NCBI GenBank assembly: GCA_024195585.1
Contig: SWBL01000207.1
Location: 27,352-91,351, forward strand
Direction of reading: 5' to 3'
Source: Aureobasidium sp. EXF-3400
Lineage: Eukaryota > Ascomycota > Dothideomycetes > Dothideales > Saccotheciaceae
Length of the DNA: 64,000 nucleotides
Shown one piece after another: positions 63,307 through 64,000 of the stretch. Position numbers and translations under genes: made by a program. Positions within the stretch are counted from its first letter, which is position 1; each line of letters begins with the position of its first letter. The notes under the pieces are model-generated. The model was given only the letters and a program-made list of their open reading frames with translations, had not been told where the DNA came from and ran no database searches.

Positions 63307-64000
63307 TTAGACGGGCAGGGGGAAGGTGGTGGCCCACTGGGCAATCTCGGTCTTGAGCTTCTTGATCTCCTCGACCTCGCCAGAGGCAACCTTGGCCTTG
63401 AAGTCCTTGAGCTTGTTGTTCTCCTTGGGCAGGTCGGCCTGGACAGACTTGCAGAGCTTGACGGCCTGGTCAATGTAGCTAGCAATGCGCTTGAAGTCGT
63501 CCTCACCCATACCACGAGAGGTCATGGCGGGGGCACCAATTCTGATACCGCAAGGAGTCAAGGCAGACTTGTCACCAGGGGTGGTGTTCTTGTTGCAGGC
63601 AATGTTGATCTGCTCGAGGACAGCCTCAACACGGGCACCGTCGAGAGCCTGGGGCTTCAGGTCGATGAGGACCATGTGGTTGTCGGTACCGCCAGTGACA
63701 AGAGTGTAACCGAGGTTCTTGAACTCGTGCTCAAGAGCCTTGGCGTTGTTGATAACCTGCTGCTGGTACTGTCTGAACTCGTCGGTCTGGGCCTGCTTGA
63801 GGGCAACAGCGAGGGCAGTGATGGTGTGGTTGTGAGGTCCACCCTGGTGACCGGGGAAGACGGAGAAGTTGATGGGACCCTCGAGATCGTAGAGGGTCTG
63901 AATCTCCTTGCCAGCCTTCATCTCAGTCTTGCGGACACCCTTGCGGAAGAAGATCATGGCACCACGGGGACCACGGAGCGACTTGTGGGTGGTGGTGGTG
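63307..64000 (-). CDS. shm2: Serine hydroxymethyltransferase, cytosolic, C-terminal part (5' end outside window)
   Basis: The frame is open to the right edge; 231 codons are visible. SHMT interconverts serine and glycine with tetrahydrofolate. The PLP-lysine block TTTTHKSLRGPRGAMIFFRKG is present at the start of the visible part, followed by INFSVFPGHQGGPHNHTI, VTGGTDNHMVLIDLKP, NKNTTPGDKSALTPCGIRIGAPAMTSRG and a C-terminal helix ending TTFPLPV. The absence of a visible N-terminus prevents checking for a mitochondrial leader; the cytosolic assignment rests on the C-terminal sequence. Third-position C/G bias is strong, as for a highly expressed gene. Confidence 0.95.
   Translation of the reverse strand, partial: TTTTHKSLRGPRGAMIFFRKGVRKTEMKAGKEIQTLYDLEGPINFSVFPGHQGGPHNHTITALAVALKQAQTDEFRQYQQQVINNAKALEHEFKNLGYTLVTGGTDNHMVLIDLKPQALDGARVEAVLEQINIACNKNTTPGDKSALTPCGIRIGAPAMTSRGMGEDDFKRIASYIDQAVKLCKSVQADLPKENNKLKDFKAKVASGEVEEIKKLKTEIAQWATTFPLPV

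Overview
The window is nuclear DNA from a filamentous ascomycete (Pezizomycotina; I lean towards Dothideomycetes but the sequence alone does not fix the class). Reasons: gene density of about one gene per 2 kb on both strands, introns mostly 48-75 bp with GTRNGT donors, CTAAC/CTGAC branch sites and YAG acceptors, and filamentous-fungal families (Fig1, DUF7707 GPI protein, DUF2011, a GH3-GNAT fusion, an Ndt80-like regulator). I see no transposon, CRISPR array, rRNA or convincing tRNA. I rebuilt exon structures by hand from splice signals, reading-frame phase and family conservation; several first exons are too short to show as open reading frames.

Layout. 0-5.5 kb: the C-terminal part of a probable Mph1/FANCM-type DNA helicase, two tandem paralogues of an unrecognised C2HC zinc-finger family, and a small Thr/Pro-rich protein. 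5.8-16.4 kb: conserved housekeeping genes: VPS8 and VPS33 (both subunits of the CORVET tether), a GPALPP-motif protein and histidyl-tRNA synthetase. 17-32 kb: a DUF7707 GPI-anchored protein, a Ypt35-like PX protein, a SAS4-like silencing factor, TAF2, guanylate kinase, a DUF2011 protein and a small Clr2-like protein.

32.9-47.9 kb is the most coherent region: what appears to be a complete N-acetylglucosamine (GlcNAc) utilisation cluster. It holds GlcNAc-6-P deacetylase, a GH3 beta-N-acetylglucosaminidase fused to a GNAT domain, an Ndt80-like transcription factor, a hexokinase-family GlcNAc kinase, an Ngt1-type GlcNAc transporter and glucosamine-6-P deaminase. Together they cover release of GlcNAc from chitin oligomers or glycans, uptake, phosphorylation, deacetylation and deamination to fructose-6-P, with a probable dedicated regulator inside. 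Two gene pairs in it are divergent and share promoters; one of these promoters carries a perfect Ndt80-type site.

48-64 kb: a secreted GH5 hydrolase, RMI1, PKR1, SMD1, an acidic nuclear-type protein of unknown function, an acetamidase-type amidase with a GATA-rich promoter, a secreted type-B carboxylesterase, a Fig1 membrane protein and the 3' part of cytosolic serine hydroxymethyltransferase, which runs off the right edge.
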